64,000 bases of DNA. Origin: Periplaneta americana (taxonomy: Eukaryota; Arthropoda; Insecta; Blattodea; Blattidae). The translations under genes and the position numbers were made by a program. Below the pieces are notes generated by a model. That model worked only from the letters and a program-made list of their open reading frames with translations. It did not search any database and was not told the DNA's origin. Every line of letters starts with the position of its first letter. Position 1 is the first letter of the stretch. Location of the stretch: assembly GCF_040183065.1 (NCBI RefSeq), contig NC_091122.1, positions 158,931,455 to 158,995,454 of the forward strand, written 5' to 3'. Shown here piece by piece: positions 1-13,300 of this stretch.

Positions 1-1022
1 TAAATCGTTTAATATGTTACTTAATTTAAATTGCATCCAAATAATTAAAATGCGATCATTTTGGTCCAGAGACCACTCATTGGTGCAATGACAATTCCTT
101 TAACATGTTTCTAATTTTTATTACATGCAACCATAGTTTAATGAACATTGACATCATTTAGATTTAATGTGTATACTTTATTTTACTTGTTATAGGTTTC
201 CATTGAATTATGGTAATAACTTAATTTTAACCCTTGTTTTCTACGTATTCAGTAAATGGCATTTGGCCCACTATGGTTCTGAACCCTTCAAATAGCTTAA
301 ATTATATTATATAATATTACATTACATAATATAATATATTATATTATATCAGAAGTTACTGTAATAACATTATAGCATTATGGCTATCTAGAGAAACTAC
401 ACTTTCCAATGGTGAAATAATAATTAATTATACAAATCGGTTAATTTAGCTTCCGATAGGCTATTACTTCATACAAACACAGAAACATTCTCTGTAGGCT
501 ATCTTTCATAGCTTTCGATTGTTGCTGTCCAAGGCCCCTTATAGACGAAGTCATTTGTTTTTTATTTCATTATACGGCCTTAGATGGCAGTTATTTTAAT
601 TTTAAAACTCATTTATCTCATTAAATATCAGTCCTATCAAAATTTTTCAAGGAATAAAACTTATCGCAAATTATTTTTAAAGAAACTTTTGTTATGTAAC
701 ATTTTTCACAAAAATCAATAATATTTATTTAATTCAGACCCCCTTATAACCCCCCTTTTAAATAATGTATTTTGAATGCCATATAGCCTAAAATCTAAGT
801 TACAACGAACATAATTTACAGTATATTCCAATTTTCATCGAAATCCGTTCATCCATTTTCACGTAAAAAGGTAACAAACATACAGACAGACATACAAACA
901 AAAATTTCAAAAAAGCGATTTTCGGTTTCAGGGTGGTTAATTATATATGTTAGGACCAATCATTTTTGGAAAATCGAAAATTACCAGAAAAATTTCGGCT
1001 ACACATTTATTATTAGTAAAGA
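1..1022 (-). mobile_element. Helitron-like non-autonomous element (partial, cut by window edge)
   Basis: On the minus strand this starts at 1022 with a TC end followed by TTTACTAATAATAAATGTGT and runs off the left edge. It matches the full-length copy at 57418-58390 along its length, including a conserved block rich in TTGTATGTCTGTCTG-type motifs. Only the CTAG end is missing and should lie about 115 bp left of base 1. There is no coding capacity. The Helitron assignment rests on the ends of the two complete copies. Confidence 0.65.
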
Positions 1023-1345
1023 TATATGTCATATGATGTGTTATATAATTTATTATAATTATATTATATTTATTTATATTACTGTGTTGTTTTTCTCTTT
1101 TATTGAATACAATCAGGTATTCCTTATGACTGAAACTGTATCCAGTACAGAATGTTATTGAAGTAGCATTCATTACAACAATGGGTTTAAGTACCAGCTG
1201 CATACTGTAACGACATCTGGAGCTAGTACTGAGTCATAAGAAAATTTAAATTAACTTCAGATGAACAAAACGAAATAAAATGAGAAGTAGCGCACAGCTT
1301 AGCTGGAGTCTTTTCTGACCCCAAGTCCAAATATTCGAAATTCAA

Positions 1346-2046
1346 TCTATACTAATAATAAATCTGTAGCCAAAATTTTTCTGGTAATTTTCGATTTTCC
1401 AAAAATAATTGGTGTTGATATGTATAATTAACCATCCTGAAACCGAAAATCGCTTTTTTTGAAATTTTTGTTTGTATGTCTGCCTGTCTGTATGTTTGTT
1501 ACTTTTTCACGCGATAATGGCTGAACCGATTTATATGAAAATTGAAATATAAATTAAGTCTGTTATAACTTAGATTTTAGGCTATATGGCATTCAAAATA
1601 CTTTATTTAAAAGGGGGATTATAAGGGGGCTTGAATTAAATAAATCGAAATATCTCCCTTATTATTAATTTTTGTGAAAAATGTTGCATAACAAAAGTTT
1701 CTTTAAAAATGATTTCCGATACGTTTCATTCCAAGCAAAATTTTGATGGGACCAAATTGCACCAAAAACAGATGTTCTCTGAACCAAATGATCATATTTT
1801 AATTATTTGCATGTAATAACAATTAAGAAATATGTTAAAGGAATTATCATTGCACTAAATGAGTGGTCTCTGGACCAAAATGATCGCATTTTAATTATTT
1901 AAATACAATTTAAATTAAGTAACATATTAAACGATTTATCCTTCTATCAAACACGAATGTTCCCTGGACCAGATGTCCTATTTTAATTATGTAATTACTT
2001 TAAATTTATTTCTAACAAGTGCAGCAGAGCGCACAGGTACAGCTAG
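1346..2046 (+). mobile_element. Helitron-like non-autonomous element (701 bp, complete ends)
   Basis: It begins TCTATACTAATAATAAATCT and ends GGTACAGCTAG. The 5' TC, the 3' CTAG and insertion between A (1345) and T (2047) fit Helitron rules. A short GTGC/GCAC hairpin lies about a dozen bases before the CTAG. It shares both ends with the minus-strand copies at 1-1022 and 57418-58390 but lacks roughly 270 bp of their interior. It has no Rep/helicase ORF, so it would depend on a partner element. Confidence 0.7.
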
Positions 2047-2422
2047 TTACAAATAAATATGTAAAATAAATAAATAAATAAATAAATATACATACAAACT
2101 AATTTAGAGAGTGTAATAGAAGCACATCAAGAATACTAAATGAATACAACTACATTCTGCCAACTTACAAGCTTATGTAAAAAGTACGGGGTCAGAAAAG
2201 ACTCTGGATAGGTTGCAAGGGTTAAAAATACAACAAAAATTGCTTTTTAAGAAAGTAATTCCAACTCACAGCATAAAGAAACCAATTATGCTCCACCTGT
2301 AAGATTTGGCAACATTAATTTTTTTCCCTCAGAGATCAACTTTGATTGTTCCCATTATAGCATTCTATTCTGAATTTTAACTTTAAAATCTAGGACGGTA
2401 TATGGACTTTGCAAACTATCAA
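2047..2422. other. Downstream flank of exon 7
   Basis: AT-rich sequence with an (AAAT)n run near 2063-2090. It may hold the 3' untranslated region or an intron of the gene on the minus strand. No coding exon is recognised. Confidence 0.4.
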
Positions 2423-4339
2423 CTACAAACATGCCTGTAAATGTGAGTAATCCATACTGGAAACAGCAGGACGAATAAGGTGACTGGAGTGGAATATGGG
2501 CTGTTGAAATGGAGAAGGTGTGCTTTTGTCTTCTTGGATGTTGACGTGGGATAGAGGAAATTGATTTGATCCTAGAAAACGACATTCTTCTGACAGCTGC
2601 CCTCTGTCTTGCTGAGAGCTCATGTAGTTCATTTCGGATAAATTCTGTTGTAATGGACGACATCTGGTTGTATCTTCATTAGTGCTGACATGCATGAAAG
2701 AGAACTGAATTGATCCTGAAGACTGCAGTCTGTCTTGCGGGTAAGACTGAGCATCCAATCTGGCATCTTGATGCGCGTCATCACAAAGTGGACTTGAAAT
2801 AGGAGAAACGTTCAGGGGATCTGTAACTCCCTGGGAAAGTAATAGCGGGCGACAGTTAATAGCAGACTGCCTCTCAAGCATAATCACTTCTTCTTCTTCT
2901 TCAATGCTTCTTGAAGGATTCTGTGGGTAAGGTAAGTTGTTAGTTTGTACGAATCTGGGATAATTCTCATTTACATGTTGTTTCTGTACAGAGTTATCGT
3001 GCACTGTATTATCATGACATGTTTCATCACAGTAATTGTTCTGTTGATTTGAAAACTGATCAATTCGAGGTCCATATTGATATTCAGTGTCTGTGCCCTG
3101 TTTCACATTATGTAGGACAGAGCATGATGATCTATTCTTAATAACAAAGCCATCATTTGAGATATCAATTTTTTGTGTTGATGATTTCTCTTGTTTATCA
3201 CCCTCCTTTGCTGGCAAGTGCATGTGCGAATTTGACTGTTTGCTGTAGCACACTTCAGGACAATCTGAAGCTACATTTGATCCTTGTCTATGTGATATTT
3301 TAGACTGGACGGAATATTCTGGTCGGTTTTGAGTAACAACCACTCTATTCTTACAGTTATTTGGTCTTATACAAGTAATTTGTACTTTCAAAGAGTTTGG
3401 TATTTGAATCTTCTTCACTACTAAGTCTTGTCCTCGTTCATGAACATCACAATCAGTTGATAAATTATTTCTCTGTGAACTTAAATTTTTTTCCTCATTT
3501 CTTGAAAAAGAAGGGTGAATTAATGGCTTAAAGTTAGTATTAGCAGCAGCCATCTCTATGGCATTTGCCGTTTTCTGTTGCACAGAGTTATTCTGTTGGG
3601 CTACAGGTGGAAATGCAGTGTTATTTTGAACTGGAGGATTTTTTTCTGTGTTGTACGTCTCTGACTGATTGCAGCTATTTTCCTTCAGAGAAGATTCATT
3701 CAGCGATACTGAAAAACGAAATGATGGGTATTGACATGAACTATTCTGTGGTGCAGGCATTCCAGTATGCATGATGTTTCTTTGGAACGAAGAAATATCA
3801 TTACATGTAAAATGTTCTGTTTGAAAATGAAAATTTTTCATACCAGAAATATTTTGCTTTCTTCTCTGTCGTTTAGAAGGCCTCACTCTTCTCGGTGGTG
3901 CCCACTTCTTATGTGTAGAATATGGATGAGTATTACTTACATGTGGTGATCTTGAACAGAATGACTGTTGTTGAGAGTAAGATTGATTATTATGTTCACC
4001 AGGTAACAAAGTAATTTGGGATCCATCATCCTTCTCATTGTGTTTATGCTCAAACGAAGCATTATTACTGGCTATAGCAGATGCACTTGGACATAAAGCA
4101 ATTTTATGATCCATTAACACAGAATGACAGCCTTCTTGGGACACACTGTTGGTGGTTGGTGGGACAGGAACTGATGGATTTTCATGGTTTATGTCCAGGT
4201 CATGACAATGTAAATGTGGTGTGGATTTAGATGGACTCTGGTACGATCTCTCTTGAGTCAAGGAGGAACTAGTTATTGTCACTGGCACAGGTGTTTGCTG
4301 AGATCTCTCCTCTACTGCTGAACTCTGATGAGTTTTTTG
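2423..4339 (-). CDS. Exon 7 of the SETDB1-N-like gene (long Ser/Gln/Asn-rich exon with stop)
   Basis: The acceptor is TTTATTTCAG|CAAAAA, phase 0; the frame stays open for 638 codons to TAG at 2425-2423. The sequence is low in hydrophobic core and rich in Ser, Gln, Asn and His, with a basic patch RRVRPSKRQRRKQ that could be a nuclear localisation signal. No known domain is recognised. A possible GC donor lies at CAG|GCATGT, just before the stop. No strong poly(A) signal is obvious before the repeat block at 2046. Confidence 0.72.
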   Translation of the reverse strand, partial: QKTHQSSAVEERSQQTPVPVTITSSSLTQERSYQSPSKSTPHLHCHDLDINHENPSVPVPPTTNSVSQEGCHSVLMDHKIALCPSASAIASNNASFEHKHNEKDDGSQITLLPGEHNNQSYSQQQSFCSRSPHVSNTHPYSTHKKWAPPRRVRPSKRQRRKQNISGMKNFHFQTEHFTCNDISSFQRNIMHTGMPAPQNSSCQYPSFRFSVSLNESSLKENSCNQSETYNTEKNPPVQNNTAFPPVAQQNNSVQQKTANAIEMAAANTNFKPLIHPSFSRNEEKNLSSQRNNLSTDCDVHERGQDLVVKKIQIPNSLKVQITCIRPNNCKNRVVVTQNRPEYSVQSKISHRQGSNVASDCPEVCYSKQSNSHMHLPAKEGDKQEKSSTQKIDISNDGFVIKNRSSCSVLHNVKQGTDTEYQYGPRIDQFSNQQNNYCDETCHDNTVHDNSVQKQHVNENYPRFVQTNNLPYPQNPSRSIEEEEEVIMLERQSAINCRPLLLSQGVTDPLNVSPISSPLCDDAHQDARLDAQSYPQDRLQSSGSIQFSFMHVSTNEDTTRCRPLQQNLSEMNYMSSQQDRGQLSEECRFLGSNQFPLSHVNIQEDKSTPSPFQQPIFHSSHLIRPAVSSMDYSHLQACL

Positions 4340-7300
4340 CTGAAATAAATTGATGAAGGATTCACAAATTTGGAATGATTTTGTGAGATTAGTACTTTAT
4401 TAGCCTTAAAAATGTCCCAATCCCTATATCTTTGTCTTGATCTTCGAACTCTTTTGTATATGATTATGATGAAGATTCTGAGGACAGGGAAGAAAAACAA
4501 AGTAAGTTAACAGAATAATAAAATCATTAATAACAACTGCGAGGGATGTAGCGTATGCGTATGCATGCATTGGTGTGAGTGCCCGTGTGGGAAATTTCAC
4601 AATATTTTACTCAAACAGTGACAAATTAAAAGTATTGCACTAAGTAAACTGACCAGCACAAAAACACAACGCCTGAAAAAGTTAAAAAAATTGGTACATA
4701 AATATTCATTCAACCAAGGTTCACTTTCTTATACAGGGTTAGTTAAAAGTCCCACACCACCTAAATAACTTTTGAAGCATATGGTTCAGTAACATGAAAC
4801 TTGGTATGTGAGGATAACCATATACTAAGAACTCAACAGTGGTATTACCGAGTTTTTTCTACTTCTCTTATTTTAAATGGAACACCCAATATATTATTTT
4901 ATTTTTGAATAGTACTCATTAAGAGCTTTTCAAAAATTACCCACACTTGATACTTCTGTACAAATTCAGTGCCTGAGTGAGAGGTAGGAAGCTGTGTTTA
5001 ATGCAAGAGGTGGTAATATGCGCTTTTTAAGGTAAAAGAAAAGAATCAATGAAATGCTGCAAACCAAACAGAAAAGAGTCAGTAACATTACTGAGTTTAA
5101 TAAAAAAAACTGTGAAAGTGTAAACATCAATTATATTATTTGAAATATTCTTGTGCAATTTGTTTAAGGGCAGCGGGCTATGAAAGCATACAAAAATTGT
5201 GGCAAAAAATGCACTGACACTTTTGATAATATCTACCATAATATTTACGACAGCCATACAGATATTTTATCACTGAATCTCGAAAGAAAGCTGAATTGAA
5301 TGATAGGCCTATATAGTTTACTTAATTTAGATTATTCATTTGTCCTAAATAATTTGTTTAATTGTTGCGACAAATCGAAAATATTTGAAACATAAGATCA
5401 CATAGGTACAAATTCCCGGTAGATTAATGATCTCAGATCTTACATATACTCACAGCTATAAGAAACTCACTTTTTATTTAATTTGAGAAAGATCTGCCAG
5501 TTTTGTGATATTTTAAAACATTAGAGTTTGGAAAAAATAATTTTCACAGCATGTATAAAATTATAAAACTAATTTAATTTTCATGTTATTAAAATAAAAA
5601 CTGAGTTTCATTATCATAAAGCAATATGTGAGATCTGGTACAAATTTGGGACCAATGGCATCATTAGTTTACGAAGAAAATGCACCTGTGTGTTCTTATG
5701 TTTAAGTATATTTTCGATTTGTTGCAACAATTAAATAAATTGTAAAGGACAAATTAATAATCTAAATTAAGTGAACTATAAGCCATTCAATTCAGTATTC
5801 TTTCAAGATTCAGTGGTAAAATTTATGTATGACTATCATAAATCTTGTGATAAATATTGTCAAAAGTGTTACTGCATGTTTCACAATAATTTCTGTATGC
5901 ATTCGTTACCTCTGCCCTTAAACTCTTATAAAAAAACTGTTTGTTTTTCAACTGATTATGAAGCTTAAAACCTAATATTAAACCATACAATTAAAAGATA
6001 ACTCTTCATGAAATTCATAGGAAAGTAAATAAATCATACTTTTTTTAATTTGAAGTGTTGCGTTTTTGTACCAGTCAGTGTAGGAAAAGAAATGACAATA
6101 TGACTGTAGAAAACATTTCATTTTAGGGGTTCGAAGTCCATTAAACATGAACTGTTGTTAAAGGTCTGTAATAATTTTTGTAATTGGGAAAAGGAAAAAA
6201 TATAGAAATTATGTTGCAGGTAGCATTACTAATTATTAAGAAACCAGGCATTAAGAAATATTAATCAAAACATAACAGAAGTAAACCAAATCATAATAAT
6301 TATATTATATACTCTCAAACAGTCCAACAATGAAATACCTTAATTTGAATACAATTCAGATAGGAGTTTCCTATGTCCATGTGTAGCTACATTTATTTTA
6401 CGTGACATCTGCAAATGATAGTATCTTTTCACATAAAGACTTACCATTTCACTGTTAGAAGTTCCAGGAAAAACAGATCGTTGAATCTGTGTGACTTTCT
6501 TCGTTGCAACACCTGCTGAGAAGAGAAATGTACACTGTATGTAACGGTATTAACATTGTTTAGTGCTTAAAAAAATAAAAATAAAAATATTTTTAGTTTT
6601 CTGACAAGAAATTTTCTGTGCCTATACAAATTACGAATACCAAATATTTCATTCAAATTAAACTTAAGAGGTAATGAATGATACATCGCATTTATTGAGT
6701 AATTTCTCCCCAGAAACTGAAAAATCTGGAGACTTTTTTTCGTAGCATGTATCAGGAAGTCTGAATTATCTACATATTGAAACGATATATTACCAATTTT
6801 CACTGCTGAGTGAGATAATGTAGGATCCCCAACATTTTTGAAGTTGCTGATTTAGCCTACTTCAGGAACATGGCATCAAAAGTTTCCTCAAAACACTTTC
6901 ACTTTTGTACAGATTTAACAGTCAATAGTTTTTCCACAGTGGCATTAGAAAGAGAGATTCTGAAATGTGTTTTGCTTACTTGGCTAAAAATCATTTCACA
7001 TTCCGCAATGCTGTGTGAAATTGAGACAACACCAAATTGGTAACAACAGGCCCTGGATCCATTCCTTTGTTCTGAGGCAGGCATAGAGGATTCTTGAATT
7101 CACAGTACTACTTCAGAACGCTTTCTAATCTCTGAAGGAATTTTACAAACGTAGATCTACAATCCTTCGAAGTTCAACAAACAAATTATCCCTAATTTGT
7201 ATATAACTCACAAAAGTGATAATGAATACTTACTGAAACTTTGCAGAAACCATAACATAAAAAGTCGCGTGGTTGACAATTGTCAATAAAATCTTATCTA

Positions 7301-10300
7301 CACGAGTTATACGAGCAACTTTAAGACTGAAACTACAGAATATTATTATGTGAGCTATGATCTACAGTGGACTATAGTGGACTTTATGTTGTCAGCAAAC
7401 AGCTGGATACATTAAGAAGATTGATGTGAGCTTTGTTATGAAGGTACCTAAAGCCTCACTGTTGTAAACCTTTTCTTGGAAATACAACAATAAAAAGAAA
7501 CACGCTGGTGGACAGTTGTTCCTCATGCAAGTACTCAAGGGTACGAATTAAGATTTCTGAGGAGGGGGGGGATAGAATCCTAGATAGAGAATATCATACA
7601 TAAAATTATTTGATATGGATAAACGCTTGGTCGCACTGAGTTGCTGCATAATGATAATAATAATAATTATATCCATAAGCAGGCTTAAGATAAGATGAGT
7701 AATTCCTAAATTATTGATTGTTGTCAGCTTGCTGGTGATGATAATACATCAGTATTATTTTCTTTGCTTACCGGTACTTTATATTGTACTTTATAAAATA
7801 TACTCGTATTAAAACAATTATATTCTGTGAAGGGGGGACAGAAGTTATCCCTGGCAGGGATGAAAATATAAATTTATGAGACGGGGATAACTTTCAAAAA
7901 AGGGGAAATTCCCCCATGCCCCCTGTTAATTCGCACTCTGACTAAAAATATGAAGTCTCCAACTTAAATACGGAAAGTTGGCAGTTATAAAAAAGGTGAG
8001 AGGAAGAAGAGTACAAGTCAGTAAGTCTCAACACCCTTGAACAATCATGACAACAAGAACCAATCTCGGTTAATGTGGTCATCCTGCTGTAAGTTTGTTT
8101 TAGATAGGAGCCTTGTCCTCAATAAAGGTAATTTGCTGTAACTTAGGTTACTAGTCAACAACTGGGAGAAAAGAACTGCCACTCTATCCCATTATCTCCT
8201 GGTGTGGTTGTCTCATGAGTGATGGTGAGTGATGCTTTACACATGCACGCACGCACGCACGCACACACCACCCATACACCCACACGCTCCCTACCCCGAC
8301 CCCCACCCCGACACCCACACACCCCACCCCCACACACCCGATCCCCACTCACAACCACCCCTACACACCAACCCCACACACACTACCCCACCCCCTCACC
8401 CACACGCCCCATCCCCACCCCCACACAGACACACACTCCATGCTCACTCACTCACACAAACATCAAACTTGACAGTGAAATTGCAAAACTTGTAAATAGG
8501 ATAGTGAAAGTGAAGTTTTGATAATTTTTAAATTATAATTTAGTGTGTTTCTATTCTTATTGTTGGGTTTGGTAATTTGTAATTATATTTTAAGATGACT
8601 ATTACACTTTTACTACTTCACACTACTTTCGACCAATAAAATGGTACGAAAGGACGTCTTTCAATCAATCATGGCTGCTTATCACACAATTTTATCGCGT
8701 CCCTAGCATTTGTTTAATTTTATCGCGTCCCTAGCATTTGTTTATTTTTATCACTACCCTAGCATTTGTTTCTTTGTTTGCCAATATTTCAAACTGCACT
8801 GGTCTGGACGTAAAAAAAACAGAAAATTACAAACCACTCCAGTCGATGCACAGCACTTTCAAATATGACTCGCATCGGCATTCAAGAACAAGAATTAATA
8901 AAGATATATGAAGAGCACCATTCGGAAATCCTGAATGAGTTGAGGGATTCACCATGTACATCAACGAGTTCACTTCTTTTACGCACACGTCCAATATAAC
9001 ATCAACTGAACCACCAACCACTAAAACATTCAAATTTGAAAATTGTACTTTCAATAATTGTTTCTTTTAAAATTATTCATGTTTATTTTTTATTTCATCA
9101 TTGTTAATTAAAACGTTTCTTGTTTATTTCATCATCCCTAATTAAAACTTTTCTAACACTTGTTTATATTATTTAGGTTATGTTTGTTATAGCTTCTGCT
9201 ATATTATATTATGGATAGTCATGTATCAGAGATTGTTTAATACTAAGATTTATTGAAAATCATCTGTCAAGTGACGTTGATTATTGGGATCCGGATGATT
9301 GAAGTGAAATGCAAATGTTTTAATAAAAATGAAACTGAATCAACAAAGCCTTCATGACTAGTAACAGTCCACAGAGTTCAATGATGATTCCATAGTTGGC
9401 ACAACTGATACTGGTAACAAGAAAACATAATCATAAAATACTACTGCCATCTAGCGTAATGTTGAGATGGTACAATAATACATTTGAAGCATAGACAAAT
9501 AAATAGAGATTAGAAGACAGTTGTATTTTCGTAAGCCAATTAATATTTTATTGTATTGGAGTACTTTGTTACTTCTAATCTTTATATACTTTCTTCTAAT
9601 CGTGTAATAGTCAATTAAATCCCACTCGAGTTTTGATTTTCTCTAGATAAATCTGCTCGTGTTCCACTCGCAGATTTATCGATAAAATCAAAACCTCTAG
9701 TGAGATTACTGTTGACTATTACACTCTTACTACGTCATACTACTTTTGACCAATAAAACGGCACGAAAGGACGTAATTCAACCAATCATGGCTGCTTATC
9801 GTACAATTTTATCACGTCCCTAGCATTTGTTTAATTTTATCGCGTCCCTAGCATTTGTTTAATTTTATCACGTCCCTAGCATTTGTTTCTTTGTTTGCCA
9901 ACATTTGAAACTGCGCTGGTCTGGACATCAAAAATATATATAAAATTACAAACCACTCCAGTCGATGCACAGCAGTTTCAAATATGACTCGCATTGGCAT
10001 TCAAGAACAAGAATTAATAAAAATCACTGAGCATACCTATGCATCTTCTGAAATCCCATTTACAAATAAATGAAGAGCACTATTCGGAAATCCTGAATAA
10101 GTTGAATACACCATGTAGGCCTAAATCAACGAGTTCCACTTCTATTACGCACACGTCCAATATAACATCAATTGAACCACCAACCATATTCAAATTTGAA
10201 AATTGTACATTCAATAATTATTCCTTTTAAAATTATTCATTCGGAAATTCTGAATAAGTTGAATACACCATGTAGGCCTAAATCAACGAGTTCCACTTCT

Positions 10301-13300
10301 ATTATGCACACGTCCAATATAACATCAATTGAACCACCAACCACATTCAAATTTGAAAATTGTACATTCAATAATTATTCCTTTTAAAATTATTCATTCG
10401 GAAATTCTGAATAAGTTGAATACACCATGTAGGCCTAAATCAACGAGTTCCACTTCTATTATGCACACGTCCAATATAACATCAATTGAACCACCAACCA
10501 CATTCAAATTTGAAAATTGTACATTCAATAATTATTCCTTTTAAAATTATTCATTCGGAAATTCTGAATAAGTTGAATACACCATGTAGGCCTAAATCAA
10601 CGAGTTCCACTTCTATTATGCACACGTCCAATATAACATCAATTGAACCACCAACCACATTCAAATTTGAAAATTGTACATTCAATAATTATTCCTTTTA
10701 AAATTATTCATTCGGAAATTCTGAATAAGTTGAATACACCATGTAGGCCTAAATCAACGAGTTCCACTTCTATTACGCACACATCCAATATAACATCAAT
10801 TGAACCACCAACCACATTCAAATTTGAAAATTGTAACTTCAATAATTATTCCTTTTAAAATTATTCATGTTTATTTTTTATGTCATCGTCGTTAATTAAA
10901 ACTTTTCTAACACTTGTGTATATTAGTTAGGTTATGTTATAGCTTCTGCTCTGAGAGGATAAAAAGAACTTCTGCTATATGATATTATGGATAGTCACGT
11001 ATCAGAGATTGTTTAATATTAAGATTTATTGAATAGTAATCATTACAGTGTCTGTATCTGTCTGTATGAAGACACTACTGCTATCTAGCATGCATCTAGC
11101 ATCTGCTCGTGTTCCACTCGCAGATTTATCGATAAAATCAAAACGTCTAGTGAGATTACTGTTGATTATATTCTAATTGTATGTGTAATTTATAAAACTG
11201 ATACTGTGGAACTATGTCCATGTCCTTAATGTCTTTTGATCTATCTGTGTAACTTATTGGTATATTATCTTTATCCTTTTGTGTGTTTATTGCTTATTGA
11301 ATTGAAATCTGTAACTAGGAAAATGTTGTTGTTGTCTAATGCCAGACATTTGACAATAAAGTCATTTGACCTCTTGCACTCCAATATTTTTCAAAGATAT
11401 TATCATGACTAGCCACTGAAGCACAGATTTTGAGGTGTTCCGAATCCATTTCTTGGTTTGAGTTGCACAATGGGGAGTTAGGGGACTGATATATTCCAAT
11501 TCTATGCAGGTGTTTGGCCAAACAGTCATGGCCTGTTGCCAATCTAAATGCAGCTACAGACGATTTTCGTGGTAAATCGGGAATTAACTGTGGATTTTGA
11601 TGCAGAGAGTTCCATTTTTTCCCTTGGGATTGAGTTATCAAATTTTGTTTGTTGAAGTCTAAGTATGTAGATTTAATAAATCTCTTCACAGAGTAATACG
11701 TAGATTTAGTAACAGGTCTGTAAGTAGCAGTGCTGCCCTTCTTTGCTAAAGCATCCGCATTCTCGTTTCCCAGGATTCCACAATGGGATGGTATCCATTG
11801 GAATACAATTCTTTTATTGAGTGATAATAATTGAGAGAGCATTTTAGTTATTTCTGCTGTTTGAGATGAAGGTGTGTGTTTAGAGACGATTCATGGAATA
11901 GCTGCTTTGGAGTCTGACAATATAACTGTGTTCCTAAATTTATTGATGTGGCATAGAAGATTCCTGAGACATTCACTTATTGCAATGATTTCTCCATCAA
12001 AGCTTGCTGTTCCATATCCAAGAGATCTACAAAGTGAGAAGAGACAGCACATAACACCTGCACCGGCACCTTGTTCTCTGGAGATCAAGGATCCGTCGGT
12101 GTATAAATGAAGCCAGTTTTGTGGAGGGTACCTAATATTAATTGTCTCTAAAGACAATTGTTTCAGTATTTCAGTGTTTACTTCTGATTTCAGTATTTCT
12201 TCTGTAGGAAAATGTAGGAGTGATATATACGTAAATTATTATTTAAAATTGTAACTAGGGAAACATAGGGTCTTATAATCTTGAATTAATAATGCTAATG
12301 TAATTTGTAAGTTTGTAAGTAGGAAGGTGTAAGGATTCATAATTTGGAATGGTATTGAACTATAATTTTATTGTCATCGTATATCTTATCACACAGATAT
12401 TTATTGATTACACAACTGGTAAATTTGCAATCTTAAAAATGTAATTATCTAGAAATGTCAAAACATGTAATATTACAACCTATGTAATGGAGCATGTTGA
12501 AATATATACTGTAAAAAAAAAAAAAATACTCCACCCCTACACACAGACAAACATGACAGCCCGCCTGCCCATCCACCCACATACCCACACATAAATGTAA
12601 CTTACCAATTGGTGACTTCCTAAGCAAATCAGATGGAGAAGAGCTAGCAGATGATGTAGGTGTGATATGCCTCGGCCTCACAGGACTCGTAGCAGCACTA
12701 ACAGGGGTGGTAACAGTTCTTTGTATTGCCTGGTATTTCTGTTGCCTGTTGTATACAGTTGATGGTCGTATGGTCTCCATTGATCTCGTAGGAGACAAAC
12801 GAATTATTGGTGGTCTAGTACCACACTGGCTGTCATCAATAGTTAGTGAAGGCAGTTCCTATTGAAAATGAATACCATATTTATTTACGAAATTAATCCT
12901 AAACATATTTCTGTCAAATGTGTACATTGGATGGGTACACCACACGATCCTATAATTTTGGAAGTGGAAGTCTCATTGTCCAAACAAAAAAAAAAAGAGA
13001 AAACTCCCTAAAATAGGAAAGTATCAATGGCTCTCAATACTTCTAAGCATGGATGGTATTGAGGTATCGTGGACTCAACTATAATTTTTAATTATATTAC
13101 TAAAAGAATTTTAACAATTTCTTATTATACAGTACACCAATATAATTTCCCACTACAATAGGAACTAAATAAAGAAGTTTTATATCCATTTGAATTACAC
13201 CTTTCAACGTGCTTAGTTTATTTTCTTCTATGTCTAATAAACAGTGAACTCTTATGCCCAATCATTTCTGGCTGTTTTCTTTTTTGTAGCTTGTTGCTTA

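Larger units (their letters stand above)
8594..11170. repeat. Duplicated satellite-like block with internal tandem repeats
   Basis: Two related copies lie head to tail. Copy A starts near 8594 and copy B near 9712, both beginning GACTATTACACT-TTACTAC. Each carries about three copies of a ~27-bp unit containing TCCCTAGCATTTGTTT (8690-8775; 9808-9895). Copy A has one 157-bp-type unit and copy B has five. A ~125-bp palindromic segment (9603-9727) separates them, and part of it recurs at the end of copy B (11099-11165). No protein is evident. Confidence 0.7.

Noticed and set aside
8155-8521. Overlapping open frames rich in Thr/Pro/His or Gly/Val
   Set aside because: They result from the C/A-rich simple-sequence tract; several frames are open on both strands.
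10039-10858. Series of near-identical 71-codon frames
   Set aside because: Produced by the 157-bp tandem array; the frames restart in each unit and have no coding features.
10076-10862. CRISPR-like array
   Set aside because: The units are contiguous 157-bp repeats without unique spacers, in an animal-type genome.
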